From NCBI GenBank assembly GCA_016719855.1, contig JADJYH010000077.1, forward strand, positions 62,001-126,000: a stretch of 64,000 bases of DNA, in the 5' to 3' direction. The notes below the pieces were generated by a model that worked only from the letters and a program-made list of their open reading frames with translations, did no database searches and was not told where the DNA came from. Position numbers and translations under genes: made by a program. Positions within the stretch are counted from its first letter, which is position 1; each line of letters opens with the position of its first letter. Shown piece by piece: positions 50,187 through 59,468 of this stretch. Source of the DNA: Saprospiraceae bacterium (lineage in GTDB: Bacteria > Bacteroidota > Bacteroidia > Chitinophagales > Saprospiraceae).

Positions 50187-52635
50187 TTACTCGCTGCGCA
50201 ACGACTTTACCGGGTTCGCCAGCGCCGCTTTTATGCTCTGGAAACTGACCGTTAAGAACGCCACCACCACTGCTGCCAGACCTGCCAACGCAAACACCCA
50301 CCATTGAATGTCAATGCGATAGGCGAAATCTTGCAGCCATTTTTTCATGAAAAAATAGGCCAACGGGGAAGCAATAAGAAATGCCAGCAGCACAGGTTTC
50401 AAAAAGTCCTTTGACATCAGGCCAACAAGCCCTGCCGTCGTTGCTCCGAGCACTTTTCGAATACCGATTTCTTTCGTGCGCTGCTCTGCCGTGAAGGTGG
50501 CGAGGCCAAAGAGACCGAGGCAAGAAATCAAGATGGCTACCAAAGGTAAAGGCGCTGATGATGCGCGAAAGGTTTTGCTCTGAGCTGTACAGTTGAGCCA
50601 AGTTTTCATCCAAAAATGAGTATTCAAATGGGAGACTAGGCAGCACGGATTTCCAAGTGGCTTCTGTTTTCTTGAAAAAAGATGGGAAATCCGCTGTGTT
50701 GACATCGGCGATGACGTGCGCCAGCCGGTTGGGCTGTTCGTAAATGACCATGAAAGGATCCATCTCGCTGCCGAGGTTTTGATAGAGGTAATCTTGCATG
50801 ACGCCGACTACGGTGATTTTGATGCGCTGGTCTTCAAAATCGGAACTGAGCACCATGCCGGGTGCTGCTTCGAGCGGGATACCCAGGTGATTCAGTACTG
50901 CTTCGCTAACGATGGCCTTGGCCGTGCCTTCTTGTGTAGAGGTATCGGCTTGCGTGAATTGGCGACCTGCCAATAGCTTGATTTTCAATGTGTTGAGATA
51001 GTTTTCGTCGCAATAGGTGAAACGCACAGCGGTAGCACTGTTCATGTCCTGGCCGGGCTTGTAGAGCGGGAGGTCGTTGTACACCATTTGACCGGGACAG
51101 ACTGCCATTGCTGAGGCAGAACCGACCTCCGGAAGGCGCATGATTTCGTTGCGGAAGGTGGCCACGGCTGCATGGCTTTCTGTGGTGCGGAATGGGAACA
51201 CCACTTTTTGCTTTTTTTCAAAACCAAGGTCTTTTTCAAGCATGTAGTCCAACTGAAAATGGACGATGAGCGCCCCGATGACCAGTGCCGAGGATATGGC
51301 GAACTGACTGACTACCAATCCTTTGCGTAGCCATGTTGCCCCTGCATTTCCCTTCAAGCCACTTGTGCCCCGTAGCACGGCGAGGGGCCTGAACGAAGAG
51401 AGGTAAAAAGCCGGATAGCTACCCGCTACCAAGCCGGTCAGCACCACCAAAGCACCGACGAGGCCGATGCCCTGCAAGTTTTTTGTAAATGCTATTTCGA
51501 TACTAGCTCCAGTCAAGTTGTTGAGGAATGGCATGAGCAGCCCCACCAACGGGATGGCCATGAGCATAGAGATGGCGGTCAGCAGGAGGCTTTCGCTCAA
51601 AAACTGGCCAATGAGTGATATCCTGGGTGCTCCAACTGCCTTCCTGACGCCCACTTCCTGCGCCCGTTTGGTCGAGCGTGCGGTGGTGAGGTTCATGAAA
51701 TTGATGCAGGCCACCATTTGTATGAACCCAGCGATGAGCAACAGCATGTTAAGAAAACGAGAACTGGTATTGGTTGCTTGGTCGGCGGTAAGGCCAGGAG
51801 TGGTGTGTATAGACGCTATGGGTTGGAGGTGCAAGCTTTTTTTCATGCCCAATTGTTCGAGCTGTACTGCGCCATGCCGCTGGAGGAAATCGGGAAGTTT
51901 GGCCTCCAATGCAGCGGGGTTTGTACCCTGTTTGAGGCGGAGGTAGCTATAGACAAAGTTGTTCCCGGCCCAAGAGTCGTTTGTGCGGATGAATTCACCG
52001 ATGCCACCGGAGTTCATCGTCATGAAAAATTCGGAGTGGAGGTGGCTCTTGCCAAGGCTGCTGTTGAATACGCCTGTCACCTTGAATTTCTGTTCGTCGC
52101 CACCACCGCCAATGCCAATGGTCTGTCCGATGGGGTCATTTGTTTTAAAGAGTTTTTGGGATAAATCCTCAGAGATGACGACCGAAAACGGCTCGTCCAA
52201 AGCATGGGCAGGATCGCCTGCAACGAACTGGTATTCAAGAATTTGAAAAAAATTGCTGTCCACGTAATAGCCCGGTTTTTCAAAGAAAACCTGCTCACCC
52301 ACCCTCAGTAGGCTTTGCTCCACGCCCATTGGACGACAGGCTCTCGCTGCTTGTTCCACCTCTGGAAAGTCGGACTTCATGCCCATCGGAATGGGCGGCG
52401 AGCAAGTGGCCATGTGCATTTCCGCTTGGTCGTTTGGCAATTGGAGGTCGCTGATAATGCGGTAGAGGTTGCCTGCTTCGCTGTGGTGCTGATCGTAGCT
52501 TCGGTGGTCTTGCACATATAGCAAAATATAAAGGCAGCAGGCCGTGCCAGTGGTCAGACCAAATAGGTTGATGAAGCTGAATGTTTTGTTCCGCCAGAGG
52601 TTGCGGAAGGCGATTTTTACATTGTTTTGAAACAT
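50187..52635 (-). CDS. FtsX/MacB-type ABC permease 3 (one frame change)
   Basis: About 815 residues, starting MFQNNVKIAFRNLWRNK with the first TM FINLFGLTTGTACCLYILL. Two FtsX units are visible: MVACINFMNLTTARSTKRAQEVGVRKAVGAP closes the first TM set and GLFGLATFTAEQRTKEIGIRKVLGATTAGLVGL the second. It ends in MKKWLQDFAYRIDIQWW and AALANPVKSLRSE. One shift near 50541-50545 (removing a G) joins ISAFTF to VAILISCLGLFG. The extracytoplasmic domains have the MacB_PCD character. Likely part of a tripartite efflux or lipoprotein/peptide export pump with the ATPases and adaptor upstream. Confidence 0.83.
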
Positions 52636-52710
52636 GATATTGAGATATTGGGTCATTGAGATATTGGGTGATTGGAAATATCTCAATATCCCAATCACCC
52701 AATATCAATT
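52636..52710. repeat. ATATTGGGTGATTGG palindromic word repeat, copy 2
   Basis: The same 16-bp arms as at 47631-47677, here 52660-52675 and 52691-52706, between permease genes 4 and 3. It follows the stop codon of permease 4 and contains no gene. Confidence 0.75.
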
Positions 52711-55161
52711 TCATTCGCTCCGCAACGACTCCACCGGGTTCGCCAGTGCCGCCTTCACGCTCTGGAAACTGACCGTCAAAAATGCCACCGCCACTGCGCC
52801 TGCCCCTGCGGCCAAAAATTGCCACCAATGCAGTTCAATGCGGTACGCAAAATCGTCCAGCCATTTTTGCATGAAATACCACGCCAGCGGTGCGGCGATG
52901 AGGATGGCCAGCGCCACCAGCCGCAAAAAATCCTTCGACAACAAACCGACGATGCCGCCCAACGAAGCGCCCAGCACCTTTCGGATGCCGATTTCCTTCG
53001 TGCGGTTCGCTGCCGCCAGCGCCGCCAAGCCAAACAAGCCGAGGCAGGCGAGGAATATCGAAATGCCGCCCGCCCAACCGATGATGTTGCTGAAACGGGC
53101 CTCGGATTCATAAAAACGGTCGAGGTTTTCGTCGAGGAAACTGTACTTGAACGGCAGCTCCGACTCGGCGCTCGCCCAGGCAAGTTTCAGTGCAGCGAGC
53201 GCAGGTGCCGGGTCGCCGGGTTGCAGGCGAACGAAGAATTTGAAGGGTGCATAGTCTGAAAACTGGTGGAATAGCTGCGGCTTGACTTCCTCTTTGAACG
53301 GCCGGAAATTGAAATCCTTCACGACGCCGACAACGACGGGCAGCGGCTTTTCGGAGCCTTCGTAGTAGCCTTCCAATTTTTGGCCGAGCGCCGTTTCTGC
53401 CGTCCAACCAAAATCTTTGAGGAACGCTTCGTTGACGATGATGGAATTGATGGTGTCGGTGGCGAATTTTGGGTCGAAATTACGCCCAGCGAGCAGTTGC
53501 ATCCCCAGCACATCCATGTAGTGGTTGTCCACAAAATACTCGTAGACATTTTTCTGTTTCCCCTGGTAAGCCCACCCCGACTGGCTCCAGCCAGTGCCTT
53601 CGCCGAGACCCAATTCTGCGCTGGCGACGCCCATGACCTGCGGCTGTTGCAAGGCAAGCTGGCGGAAACGAGGGTAGATTTTCTCCGAGTCCGTGTCGCT
53701 GGCGTCCACGACAACCACGTTTTCCCGCTGGAAACCGGGGTTTTGGGAGCGCATGAAATGGAGTTGCTGCACGATGATGAGCGTAGCCGCCGCCAGCCCG
53801 ATGGACAGGACAAACTGGGTGGTGACCAGCGATTTGGTGAAAAAATTCGCCCCTCCGAGCCGCACTTTGCTTTTCAAAATCTCCACGGGTTTGAACCCCG
53901 ACAACACCAGCGCCGGGTAGCTGCCCGCCAGCAAGCCCACCAGCAGCGTCAGGCCTACTGCCAGCCAGCCGATTTCAGGGTAGAGTCTCAAGGAAAAACT
54001 CAGCGTCCGGTCTGCCATTTCATTGAAAGCGGGCATCAACGCTTGCGCCATGGCCAGTCCTATGACCGCCGACAGCGCGCTCAACAGCAGCGATTCCGTT
54101 AAAAACTGCCGCACCAACTGCCCCCGGCCTCCACCGATGACCTTGCGCACGCCGACTTCCTTCGCCCTGCCCGCCGAGCGACCGATAGAAAGCGTGGTGA
54201 AATTGATGCAGGCGATGAGCAGCACCCCGGCAGCAATCGCTAACAGCGTCCAGATGCCAGTGGGGTCAACTTCGGCGGCATTTTCGCCCCATGTTTCCAT
54301 GCCAGCGTGCATTTCCCGCAGGGGCTGCAGGCGGAAGCTGCAGGGAGCGCCCTCGCCCTTCCATGAGCCTTCCTTTTGCAGTGCCGCTTTTTGGTCGGGG
54401 TAATATTTTTGGTAAAAACCGAGCAACTGCTTCGAGTTGTCCGCCAAACCGCTGCCTGGCCGCAGCAAAACGTAGGTCTGGAGCGAGGAGCGATTCCAAT
54501 TGTTAAGCGATCCTTCGCCAAACTTGGTCGTGTAGAGCCGCTCGAAATTGCCCAGAATGTCGAACTGGATGGTTGAGTTGGGTGGCGGGTTTTCCGCCAC
54601 AGCGGCCACCGTGTACGGCTCGAACTTGTCTTCCAGTTTGATTTCCAGCGTCTTGCCGGTTGGGTTGCTTTCACCGAAAAGCCGCTGTGCCATTTTTTCC
54701 GTCAGCACGACATTGTACCTGTCTTTTAGGGCGGCACTGGGGCTTCCGTACTTGATTTTAAAAGAGAATACCTCAAAAAACGAGGGGTCGGCAAATTGGA
54801 CGCCCGCCCGGCTGACTTCGCCATTCGCCCGCACAAAATTTTCGCCCCAAGCCTCTCGGAGGCGCACGAACTGCTCCACGTCAGGGAAGTCGGTTTTCAG
54901 CGCTGGACCTAACGGCATTGGCAGGTAGCTGTCACCACCCGCCTCGTCCCGTCCGGCAAAGCCCGCCTCCCACCAGCGGAGGACGCGGAAGGTCCGGTCT
55001 CCCTTGTCGTGGAAGCGGTCGTAGCTGAATTCGTTGACGGCATACAGCATGAACAGGCTGAAACAGGCCAGCCCGATGCTCAGGCCAAGGACGTTGATGG
55101 CTGTCAGGCCCTTTTGTTTCAGCAGGTTTCGCAGGGCGATTTTCAGATAGTTTTGGAACAT
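52711..55161 (-). CDS. FtsX/MacB-type ABC permease 4
   Basis: 816 residues, uninterrupted. Start MFQNYLKIALRNLLKQK with TM INVLGLSIGLACFSLFMLYA. First FtsX block: LLIACINFTTLSIGRSAGRAKEVGVRKVIGG, LVRQFLTESLLLSAL, LLAGSYPALVLSGFKPVEIL. Second block: FLACLGLFGLAALAAANRTKEIGIRKVLGASLGG, MQKWLDDFAYRIELHWWQF, and terminal AALANPVESLRSE. The two large loops (about residues 45-280 and 460-660) are the periplasmic MacB_PCD domains. Family knowledge: such permeases work with a MacB-type ATPase and a HlyD-like adaptor; here both are encoded upstream on the same strand. Confidence 0.92.
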   Translation of the reverse strand: MFQNYLKIALRNLLKQKGLTAINVLGLSIGLACFSLFMLYAVNEFSYDRFHDKGDRTFRVLRWWEAGFAGRDEAGGDSYLPMPLGPALKTDFPDVEQFVRLREAWGENFVRANGEVSRAGVQFADPSFFEVFSFKIKYGSPSAALKDRYNVVLTEKMAQRLFGESNPTGKTLEIKLEDKFEPYTVAAVAENPPPNSTIQFDILGNFERLYTTKFGEGSLNNWNRSSLQTYVLLRPGSGLADNSKQLLGFYQKYYPDQKAALQKEGSWKGEGAPCSFRLQPLREMHAGMETWGENAAEVDPTGIWTLLAIAAGVLLIACINFTTLSIGRSAGRAKEVGVRKVIGGGRGQLVRQFLTESLLLSALSAVIGLAMAQALMPAFNEMADRTLSFSLRLYPEIGWLAVGLTLLVGLLAGSYPALVLSGFKPVEILKSKVRLGGANFFTKSLVTTQFVLSIGLAAATLIIVQQLHFMRSQNPGFQRENVVVVDASDTDSEKIYPRFRQLALQQPQVMGVASAELGLGEGTGWSQSGWAYQGKQKNVYEYFVDNHYMDVLGMQLLAGRNFDPKFATDTINSIIVNEAFLKDFGWTAETALGQKLEGYYEGSEKPLPVVVGVVKDFNFRPFKEEVKPQLFHQFSDYAPFKFFVRLQPGDPAPALAALKLAWASAESELPFKYSFLDENLDRFYESEARFSNIIGWAGGISIFLACLGLFGLAALAAANRTKEIGIRKVLGASLGGIVGLLSKDFLRLVALAILIAAPLAWYFMQKWLDDFAYRIELHWWQFLAAGAGAVAVAFLTVSFQSVKAALANPVESLRSE

Positions 55162-55238
55162 GATATTGAGATAAATGGATATTGAGATATTGGGGATGAT
55201 TGGAAATATCCCAATATCTCAATCACCCAATATCAATT
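55162..55238. repeat. ATATTGGG palindromic word repeat, copy 3
   Basis: Words ATATTGAGATA, GATATTGGG and their reverse complements CCCAATATC, CCCAATATCTC fill the gap between permeases 5 and 4. It is related to copies 1 and 2 but more diverged. Confidence 0.6.
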
Positions 55239-57650
55239 TCATTCGCTGCGCAACGACTTCGCCGGGTTCGCCAGCGCCGCCCGAATGGTTTGAGAACCGA
55301 CCGTCAGGCCAGCAATCAAAGCCAGCACCAGTATGCCCGGCAAAAACAACCAGGGCGACATGGAAATCCGCTGTTCAAACTCCTGCAGCAACTGGCTACC
55401 GACCAACCATGTCAATGTCGTGGCAATCAGCGCCGCTATGCCCAACACAACGAAATAGCTTTTCGAGAGCAGCATGGTCAGGTCGCTCATTGAAGCGCCC
55501 AGGATTTTCCGAAGGCTGATTTCTTTCGCTTTTGTTTCCACCGTGTACATCGTCATGCCGAGCAATCCCATGCATGCGATCACCATACCGAGCAGCCCGA
55601 GGAAGCCTATCGCCCATGCAAAACTTACCATTTCGGCATAGTTGCTCCGAATCCGCTGGTCAAAAAACTCCGCTTCGAAACTCCTGTCCGGCTCGATTTG
55701 CTTCCAGGTGCGCTCCAGCTCCAACATGGTGGCGGTGAGGTCTGTGCCAGCCAGTTCGAGGTTCATCACATTCAGTTGAGCAGGTTGGCTGCGCAGAAAC
55801 ATCGGTTCGCCGGGGGAGTAGAAGGCGGGTTTAAAGGGGAAGTTTTTCAAGACGCCCTTCACCACCAGTTGCAGGCTGTCGCCGATGGTGAGTGCTTTGC
55901 CGACCGCTTCGGCGGGTGCGCCGAGTTTGAAGCGTTCGCAAAACGACTCGTTCACCAGAGCATAAAGCTCCCGCTGTTGCGAGGTGTTTTCGGGGAAATT
56001 TTCCCCGGCAAGCAAGGTCAGCCCAAAGTGGCCCACGTAGTTCGGGTCAACGTAATAGAAGCGGATACCTGTTTTTTCAGGTACTGAGTCGCTGCGTACG
56101 TCCTCCGACCAATCGTTAAAAGTGCCCATCGGGTGCGAGATGGCGCTGATGGTTTGTACGCCTTTTACTGTGGAAAATGCTGACGAAAGTTTGTCGTAGG
56201 GGGTTCCTTGCATCTCCACCAGCAGGGTTTGCGGCTTGTCGAAGCCGAAGTTTTGGTGGATGGCGAACTGGGCTTGCCTGTGCATAATGGTGAGCGAGAA
56301 CAGGAAAACCAGCGTGATGGTAAACTGGAAGCCGAGCAGCACTTTGCGAAGCCCGAATTTCTGAATAAACTTCACGTTTTGGAGTTTCTGCAACACCTGC
56401 AAGGGCGAGGTTTTGGACAGGACAGTGGCGGGCAAAGCGCCAGCAAACAAACCGACCCCCAGCGCAAACGCCAAAAACCAGCCAAACATCGCTAGGTCTT
56501 CCTGGCCCATAAAGTTCAATATTTCGGCAGTTGCGCCCTGGTTGAGCAGCACTTTTCCGACCTTGAAAATCTGGTACGACAGTACCAGTGCCAGCAGGGA
56601 AGTCAGCACCGCCTCGCTCGTTATTTGCCAGAACACTTGCCCCCGGGTAGCGCCCAAGACCTTGCGAACGCCCACTTCTTTGGTGCGCAGCAACGAACGG
56701 GCGATGGTCAGGTTGGTATAGTTGAAAGCAGCCGCCAGCATGATGATCAGCGCCAGCCCCGATAAAAACCAAAGTCCTGCCGCCGGGATGGTAAAGCTGC
56801 TCGCTTGCGACAGCATCCTTCCGGGCGTGATGCCCTCCAACGGCTGCAATTCAAAGCGGTAATTGCCGTCCCGGCTTTCCAATTCGAGGTCGGCATACTG
56901 TGTTTTGGCAATTTGCGTCAGGGCAAGTTCCGCCGCTTTCACGTCCGCTCCCGGTTGCAGCCGCACATAGTGGAAGCCGCCGTAGTAGTTGAGCCAGTCA
57001 TTGGTGACGTTCCAGGCACCGGGCAGTTTTTCCAGCGCCAGTTGAGTGGCGAGCGAGCCGAGGGCCTCGAATTGCAGGTGCGACTTGCCCGGGGCTTTTT
57101 TCAAAACGCCCGTTACTTTGAACGTACCGTAGCCGGGCATTTCGATTTCCTTGCCCACGGCATTTTCATTGGGGAAAAATTTCCCAGCCGTTTCGTCGGT
57201 CAGCACCATGCAAAACGGTTCGTTCAGGGCGGCGGCAGGGTCGCCGGCTGCCAACTCGAAACCGAACATTTTAAAAAAAGAGGCATCGCTGTACATGCCC
57301 TGTATGCTCAGCAATTGCTTGCCGCCAGCCTTTGCCTCTCCGTTGAACGACAGCAGCATGGGCGTCCAAAGTTCTACCTGCGAATAGTCCTCGGTAAGTG
57401 TTTTTGCCAATAAGTAGGGCGATGAGGCATAAGCCTCCTTGCCGCCGTCTTTTCGCTGTACTTCGGTCAGGATGCGGTAGGTGCGCCCTGCCTCTGGGTG
57501 GAAGCGGTCGTAGCTGTGCGCATCCTTGATGATGCAGATGACCACGAGGCAAACGCTCATCGAAAGTGCCAGCCCGAAGATGTTGATGAATGAAAAAGCC
57601 TTGTGCTTGACCAGGTTGCGGAAGGCGATTTTTAGATAGTTTTGAAACAT
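55239..57650 (-). CDS. FtsX/MacB-type ABC permease 5
   Basis: 803 residues, uninterrupted. Start MFQNYLKIAFRNLVKHK, first TM FINIFGLALSMSVCLVVICI. First FtsX block: AAAFNYTNLTIARSLLRTKEVGVRKVLGATRGQVFWQ. Second block: GMVIACMGLLGMTMYTVETKAKEISLRKILGASMSDLTMLLSK, with terminal RAALANPAKSLRSE. It is the most diverged of the five: the usual GIRKVLGA coupling helix is SLRKILGA and the final WW-type motif is SMSPWLFLP. It is the first permease after the ATPases, separated only by a permease relic. Confidence 0.92.
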   Translation of the reverse strand: MFQNYLKIAFRNLVKHKAFSFINIFGLALSMSVCLVVICIIKDAHSYDRFHPEAGRTYRILTEVQRKDGGKEAYASSPYLLAKTLTEDYSQVELWTPMLLSFNGEAKAGGKQLLSIQGMYSDASFFKMFGFELAAGDPAAALNEPFCMVLTDETAGKFFPNENAVGKEIEMPGYGTFKVTGVLKKAPGKSHLQFEALGSLATQLALEKLPGAWNVTNDWLNYYGGFHYVRLQPGADVKAAELALTQIAKTQYADLELESRDGNYRFELQPLEGITPGRMLSQASSFTIPAAGLWFLSGLALIIMLAAAFNYTNLTIARSLLRTKEVGVRKVLGATRGQVFWQITSEAVLTSLLALVLSYQIFKVGKVLLNQGATAEILNFMGQEDLAMFGWFLAFALGVGLFAGALPATVLSKTSPLQVLQKLQNVKFIQKFGLRKVLLGFQFTITLVFLFSLTIMHRQAQFAIHQNFGFDKPQTLLVEMQGTPYDKLSSAFSTVKGVQTISAISHPMGTFNDWSEDVRSDSVPEKTGIRFYYVDPNYVGHFGLTLLAGENFPENTSQQRELYALVNESFCERFKLGAPAEAVGKALTIGDSLQLVVKGVLKNFPFKPAFYSPGEPMFLRSQPAQLNVMNLELAGTDLTATMLELERTWKQIEPDRSFEAEFFDQRIRSNYAEMVSFAWAIGFLGLLGMVIACMGLLGMTMYTVETKAKEISLRKILGASMSDLTMLLSKSYFVVLGIAALIATTLTWLVGSQLLQEFEQRISMSPWLFLPGILVLALIAGLTVGSQTIRAALANPAKSLRSE

Positions 57651-57701
57651 GGCTGTGGTTGTTTTTCCCCTTGGGAATGATAAAGCATTGATTGTTGTCC
57701 G

Positions 57702-57905
57702 CTAATCCCGTTTATCCTGTGGTTTGCCGATGCCCGCTTTCCAGCTATGAAAAGCGAGTGTCAACAACATGGCTGCTATTGTTTTGATGCCAACTGGAGC
57801 CACTGTAAACCATTGGTTGTCAGTGTGGTAGAAAAAATTGGCCATCCATGCTTCCATATTTTGACTGGTGATTTGTGGCGCAATGCCAATGACTATTTCT
57901 TCCAC
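57702..57905 (-). pseudogene. C-terminal relic of an FtsX permease
   Basis: 67 residues. MEAWMANFFYHTDNQWF aligns with MEKWLQDFAYRIDIQWW at the end of permeases 1 and 3, and LLTLAFHSWKAGIGKPQDKRD aligns with FLTVSFQSIKAALANPVKSLRSE. The preceding EEIVIGIAP resembles IALVIASP. Only the last TM and coupling tail of a permease remain, with no N-terminal part between it and the ATPase gene. I interpret it as a decayed or deleted sixth permease; a small real protein is less likely. Confidence 0.6.
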
Positions 57906-57925
57906 TTTATGTCCGGTTTTAGTTG

Positions 57926-58600
57926 TTAGGTAGTGGTGTCCATTCTTACAAACCCATCTTCGATTTGCATGACCCTGGTTCCGTAAGCGGCGAATTTCTC
58001 GTTGTGCGTTACCTGAATAATCGTCATTCCCTCGCCGTGCAATTCTTTTAGCAAGCCCATAATCATTTCGCCCTGTGAGGTGTGCAAATTGCCCGTTGGC
58101 TCATCGGCCAGCAACAGCTTTGGCTTGCCAACAATGGCCCTGGCGATGCCCACCAACTGCTGTTGTCCCCCGGAAAGTTGGGCCGGGAACAGGCCTTTTT
58201 TGCCAACGATATTGAATCGGTCGAGCAGGTCGGCCACCATGCTCTGCCGCTCCGATTTGCCCACGCCCCGGTACAAAAGCGGCATTTCTATGTTTTCATA
58301 AACCGTCAGTTCATCTATCAGGTGATAGGCTTGGAATACAAACCCGATGGTGTGCTTGTGCAGTTCGGTACGGCGCTTTTCGGAAAAAGTATGGACGGGT
58401 TCGTCCAAGAAATAATACTCCCCCGTGTCTGGTTTATCCAACATGCCTATTATGTTCAATAATGTAGATTTGCCAGAACCAGACGGGCCCATAATAGTCA
58501 GGAATTCCCCTTTTTTCAGATTAAAACTGATATTTTTCAACACCCATGATTTATTCAATCCGGTGTTGTAAAATCGTTCTATATTTTTTAGCGTAATCAT
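57926..58600 (-). CDS. MacB/LolD-type ABC ATPase B, atypical signature and D-loop
   Basis: 224 residues. Walker A GPSGSGKSTLL, Q-loop IGFVFQAYHLIDEL, Walker B KLLLADEPTGN and H-loop VTHNEKFA are all present. The ABC signature is LSGGQQQLVGIARAI, with Leu where Arg is nearly invariant (LSGGQQQRV), and the D-loop is LHTSQG instead of LDS. These changes could lower or alter ATP hydrolysis and suggest a specialised partner of ATPase A in a heterodimer. It lies downstream of ATPase A across a short word repeat and just before the permease relic. Confidence 0.9.
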   Translation of the reverse strand: MITLKNIERFYNTGLNKSWVLKNISFNLKKGEFLTIMGPSGSGKSTLLNIIGMLDKPDTGEYYFLDEPVHTFSEKRRTELHKHTIGFVFQAYHLIDELTVYENIEMPLLYRGVGKSERQSMVADLLDRFNIVGKKGLFPAQLSGGQQQLVGIARAIVGKPKLLLADEPTGNLHTSQGEMIMGLLKELHGEGMTIIQVTHNEKFAAYGTRVMQIEDGFVRMDTTT

Positions 58601-58614
58601 TTATTAGTTGCAAT

Positions 58615-58666
58615 TATGGTATTGAGTTATTGAAATAATATCCCAATATCCCAATATCCCAATAAC
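58615..58666. repeat. TATTG/CCCAATA word repeat
   Basis: TATTGAGTTATTGAAATAATATCCCAATATCCCAATATCCCAATAACTCA: TGAGTTATTG pairs with CAATAACTCA around CCCAATAT words. It lies between the two ATPase genes. Confidence 0.55.
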
Positions 58667-59353
58667 TCACAAATACCGTTTTACTACATTTACAGCAACG
58701 ACCTGGCCATCCAACATCCGAATAATCCGGTTGCCAAATTCTGCGCAATATTGCGAGTGGGTAACCATCAAAATCGTGGTGCCGGAAGCGTTCAAATCGG
58801 CCAATATTTTCATGACTTCATCGCCATTTGCAGAGTCGAGGTTTCCAGTAGGTTCGTCGGCGAGAATAAGCTTGGGCTTGTTCACAACAGCCCTCGCCAC
58901 AGCCACCCGCTGCTGCTGCCCACCCGAAAGTTGCTGCGGAAAATGGTTTTTCCGGTGCATGATGCTCATGCCTTCCAGCAGCTCCTCCACGCGTTTTTTC
59001 CGTTCATTTGCTGGTACTTTGGTGTACAACATGGGCAGTTCCACGTTTTCATAGACCGTGAGTTCGTCAATCAAATTGAAGCTCTGGAACACAAAGCCGA
59101 GGTTGTGCTTGCGCACGTCCGAACGGTTGCGCTCGCTGAGTTTCCCAACCTCTTTTTCGTTGAAAAAATAGTCGCCGCCAGAGGGGCTGTCAATCATGCC
59201 GAGCACGTTGAGCAGGGTGGATTTGCCGCAGCCTGACGGCCCCATGACCGACACAAATTCGCCTTGTTTGATTTCGATATCCACGCTGTTCAGGGCGGTG
59301 GTTTCCACCTCGTCGGTGCGATATACTTTGGATAAATTGACTGTTTTTATCAT
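58667..59353 (-). CDS. MacB/LolD-type ABC ATPase A
   Basis: 228 residues with all canonical motifs: Walker A GPSGCGKSTLL, Q-loop LGFVFQSFNLIDEL, signature LSGGQQQRVAVARAVV, Walker B LILADEPTGNLDS, H-loop VTHSQYCA. The YRTDEVETTALNSVDIEIKQGEF start is typical of MacB/LolD-type ATPases. It likely energises the permeases downstream. Its gene follows the adaptor gene on the same strand after a word-repeat gap, so they form one exporter unit. Confidence 0.94.
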   Translation of the reverse strand: MIKTVNLSKVYRTDEVETTALNSVDIEIKQGEFVSVMGPSGCGKSTLLNVLGMIDSPSGGDYFFNEKEVGKLSERNRSDVRKHNLGFVFQSFNLIDELTVYENVELPMLYTKVPANERKKRVEELLEGMSIMHRKNHFPQQLSGGQQQRVAVARAVVNKPKLILADEPTGNLDSANGDEVMKILADLNASGTTILMVTHSQYCAEFGNRIIRMLDGQVVAVNVVKRYL

Positions 59354-59354
59354 T

Positions 59355-59465
59355 GTTTTGATTGTTGAATTGTTGTTTGATTGTTATATTGTTGAATTAC
59401 TGTGATTGTTATATTGTTGTCGTCGTGGAATAACAATTCAACAATCAAGCAATTCAACAATCTTT
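59355..59465. repeat. TTGTTGAATT/CAACAATC word repeat
   Basis: GATTGTTGAATTGTTG and GATTGTTATATTGTTG words are followed by CAACAATCAAGCAATTCAACAATC in the opposite sense. Related CAACAATTCAACAAT words precede metF at 5535-5565. It lies between the adaptor and ATPase A genes. Confidence 0.6.
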
Positions 59466-59468
59466 CTT

